Part shown: one piece after another, positions 63,758 to 64,000 of the stretch | How the letters are laid out: every line of letters begins with the position of its first letter | Position numbering within the stretch: the stretch's first letter is position 1 | Origin: Methylomonas sp. EFPC3 | GTDB lineage: Bacteria > Pseudomonadota > Gammaproteobacteria > Methylococcales > Methylomonadaceae | Direction: 5' to 3' | Length of the DNA: 64,000 bases | NCBI RefSeq assembly: GCF_029643245.1 | Contig: NZ_CP116398.1 | Span: 124,001-188,000 of the forward strand | The notes under the pieces: generated by a model | Database searches by the model: none | Told to the model about the DNA's origin: nothing | Seen by the model: the letters and a program-made list of their open reading frames with translations, nothing else | Program-made: the position numbers and the translations under genes

Positions 63758-63931
63758 TTAATAATTAAGCAGTTGGAAAAAGCTTTTCGGCGCGCCGCAA
63801 ATCGGACATTGCCAGTCGTCCGGGATGTCTTCCCAGCGGGTGCCGGGAGCGATGCCGCTGTCCGGATCGCCTTTGGCTTCGTCGTAAATGTGTTCGCATT
63901 CGCGGCAATGGTATTTTTTGTATTCGGCCAT
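63758..63931 (-). CDS. Rubredoxin
   Basis: A 57-residue iron protein too short for ordinary ORF screens. Seen on the minus strand: [16 protein letters not shown] and [13 protein letters not shown], the two CxxC iron-binding loops, with the PDSGIAPGT and WEDIPDDW segments of classical rubredoxins, ending FQLLNY. GGGAG lies 9 bases before the ATG. It shuttles electrons to a partner oxidoreductase; the next gene downstream is the unrelated glycine-zipper gene, which is convergent. Confidence 0.95.
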   Translation of the reverse strand: MAEYKKYHCRECEHIYDEAKGDPDSGIAPGTRWEDIPDDWQCPICGAPKSFFQLLNY

Positions 63932-63946
63932 ACCTTTCTCTCCCGG

Positions 63947-64000
63947 TTAAGGCGTAAGTTCGGCCAAGAAGCGGTCGAAGGTCATCACCATCAGCGGCAA
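63947..64000 (-). CDS. C-terminal end of an unidentified gene (continues beyond window)
   Basis: The minus-strand frame reads LPLMVMTFDRFLAELTP and stops with TAA at 63947-63949, 15 bases upstream of the rubredoxin start. Only 17 residues are visible, so the product cannot be named. The close spacing suggests that it and rubredoxin are one operon. Confidence 0.5.
   Translation of the reverse strand: MPLMVMTFDRFLAELTP

Overview
The window looks like chromosomal DNA of a gammaproteobacterial (type I) methanotroph, probably Methylomonas or a close relative. The main evidence is a nearly complete calcium-type methanol dehydrogenase cluster (mxaFJGIR, one extra membrane gene, then mxaSACKL) with an mxaB-like regulator divergent from it and an mxaD-like gene 5 kb upstream. 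The PEP-CTERM/exosortase acyltransferase and the many GTAGGGTGGGCA-type and CCCTCTCC-type palindromes fit the same group. No rRNA, tRNA or CRISPR array was seen. Genus-level assignment is inference.

Layout. 1-8282: the end of an exopolysaccharide cluster (tyrosine autokinase fragment, polymerase/ligase, flippase, methyltransferase, four glycosyltransferases). 8603-9334: exosortase-associated acyltransferase. 9457-24308: an iron-siderophore island. Its left arm (minus strand) is TonB receptor-entC-entE-entB-lone condensation domain. Its right arm (plus strand) is AraC regulator, siderophore-interacting reductase, binding protein, two FecCD permeases, an ABC ATPase fused to an MFS transporter, and entA. 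A Fur-like box lies between the arms. Almost every junction is a 4-base ATGA overlap. 24340-30147: a PEP-CTERM protein relic, a PAS-GGDEF-EAL protein, a soluble double-cache-like sensor and two small genes. 30548-36570: a translationally coupled sensory operon (beta-barrel protein, small binding protein, hybrid histidine kinase, sigma-54 response regulator). 36782-52522: the methanol oxidation region, interrupted by an ATPase/TPR gene pair whose TPR protein carries ten near-identical 48-residue repeats. 52526-64000: an aminotransferase, CPA2 antiporter, a 228-bp duplicated repeat beside an AT-rich orphan gene, a secreted protein, peroxiredoxin, GAF-GGDEF-EAL protein, hflKC, a His-rich glycine-zipper protein, rubredoxin (too short for an ordinary ORF screen) and a partial gene.

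How it works together. The mxa genes give periplasmic methanol oxidation: MxaFI enzyme, MxaG cytochrome cL, MxaJ, and the MxaR/S/A/C/K/L calcium-insertion and maturation machinery. The siderophore island would make 2,3-dihydroxybenzoate, activate it, load it on EntB and condense it to an unidentified amine. The same island takes up the ferric complex and probably also exports the free siderophore.

The most interesting points are: the ABC-ATPase/MFS fusion; a catecholate pathway with only a free-standing condensation domain; the ATPase/TPR pair with homogenised repeats in a two-step alternating pattern; hairpins and an apparent intrinsic terminator inside the mxa operon; and two single-base homopolymer frameshifts, in mxaF and in the hybrid kinase. 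The frameshifts are more likely assembly errors than true mutations.
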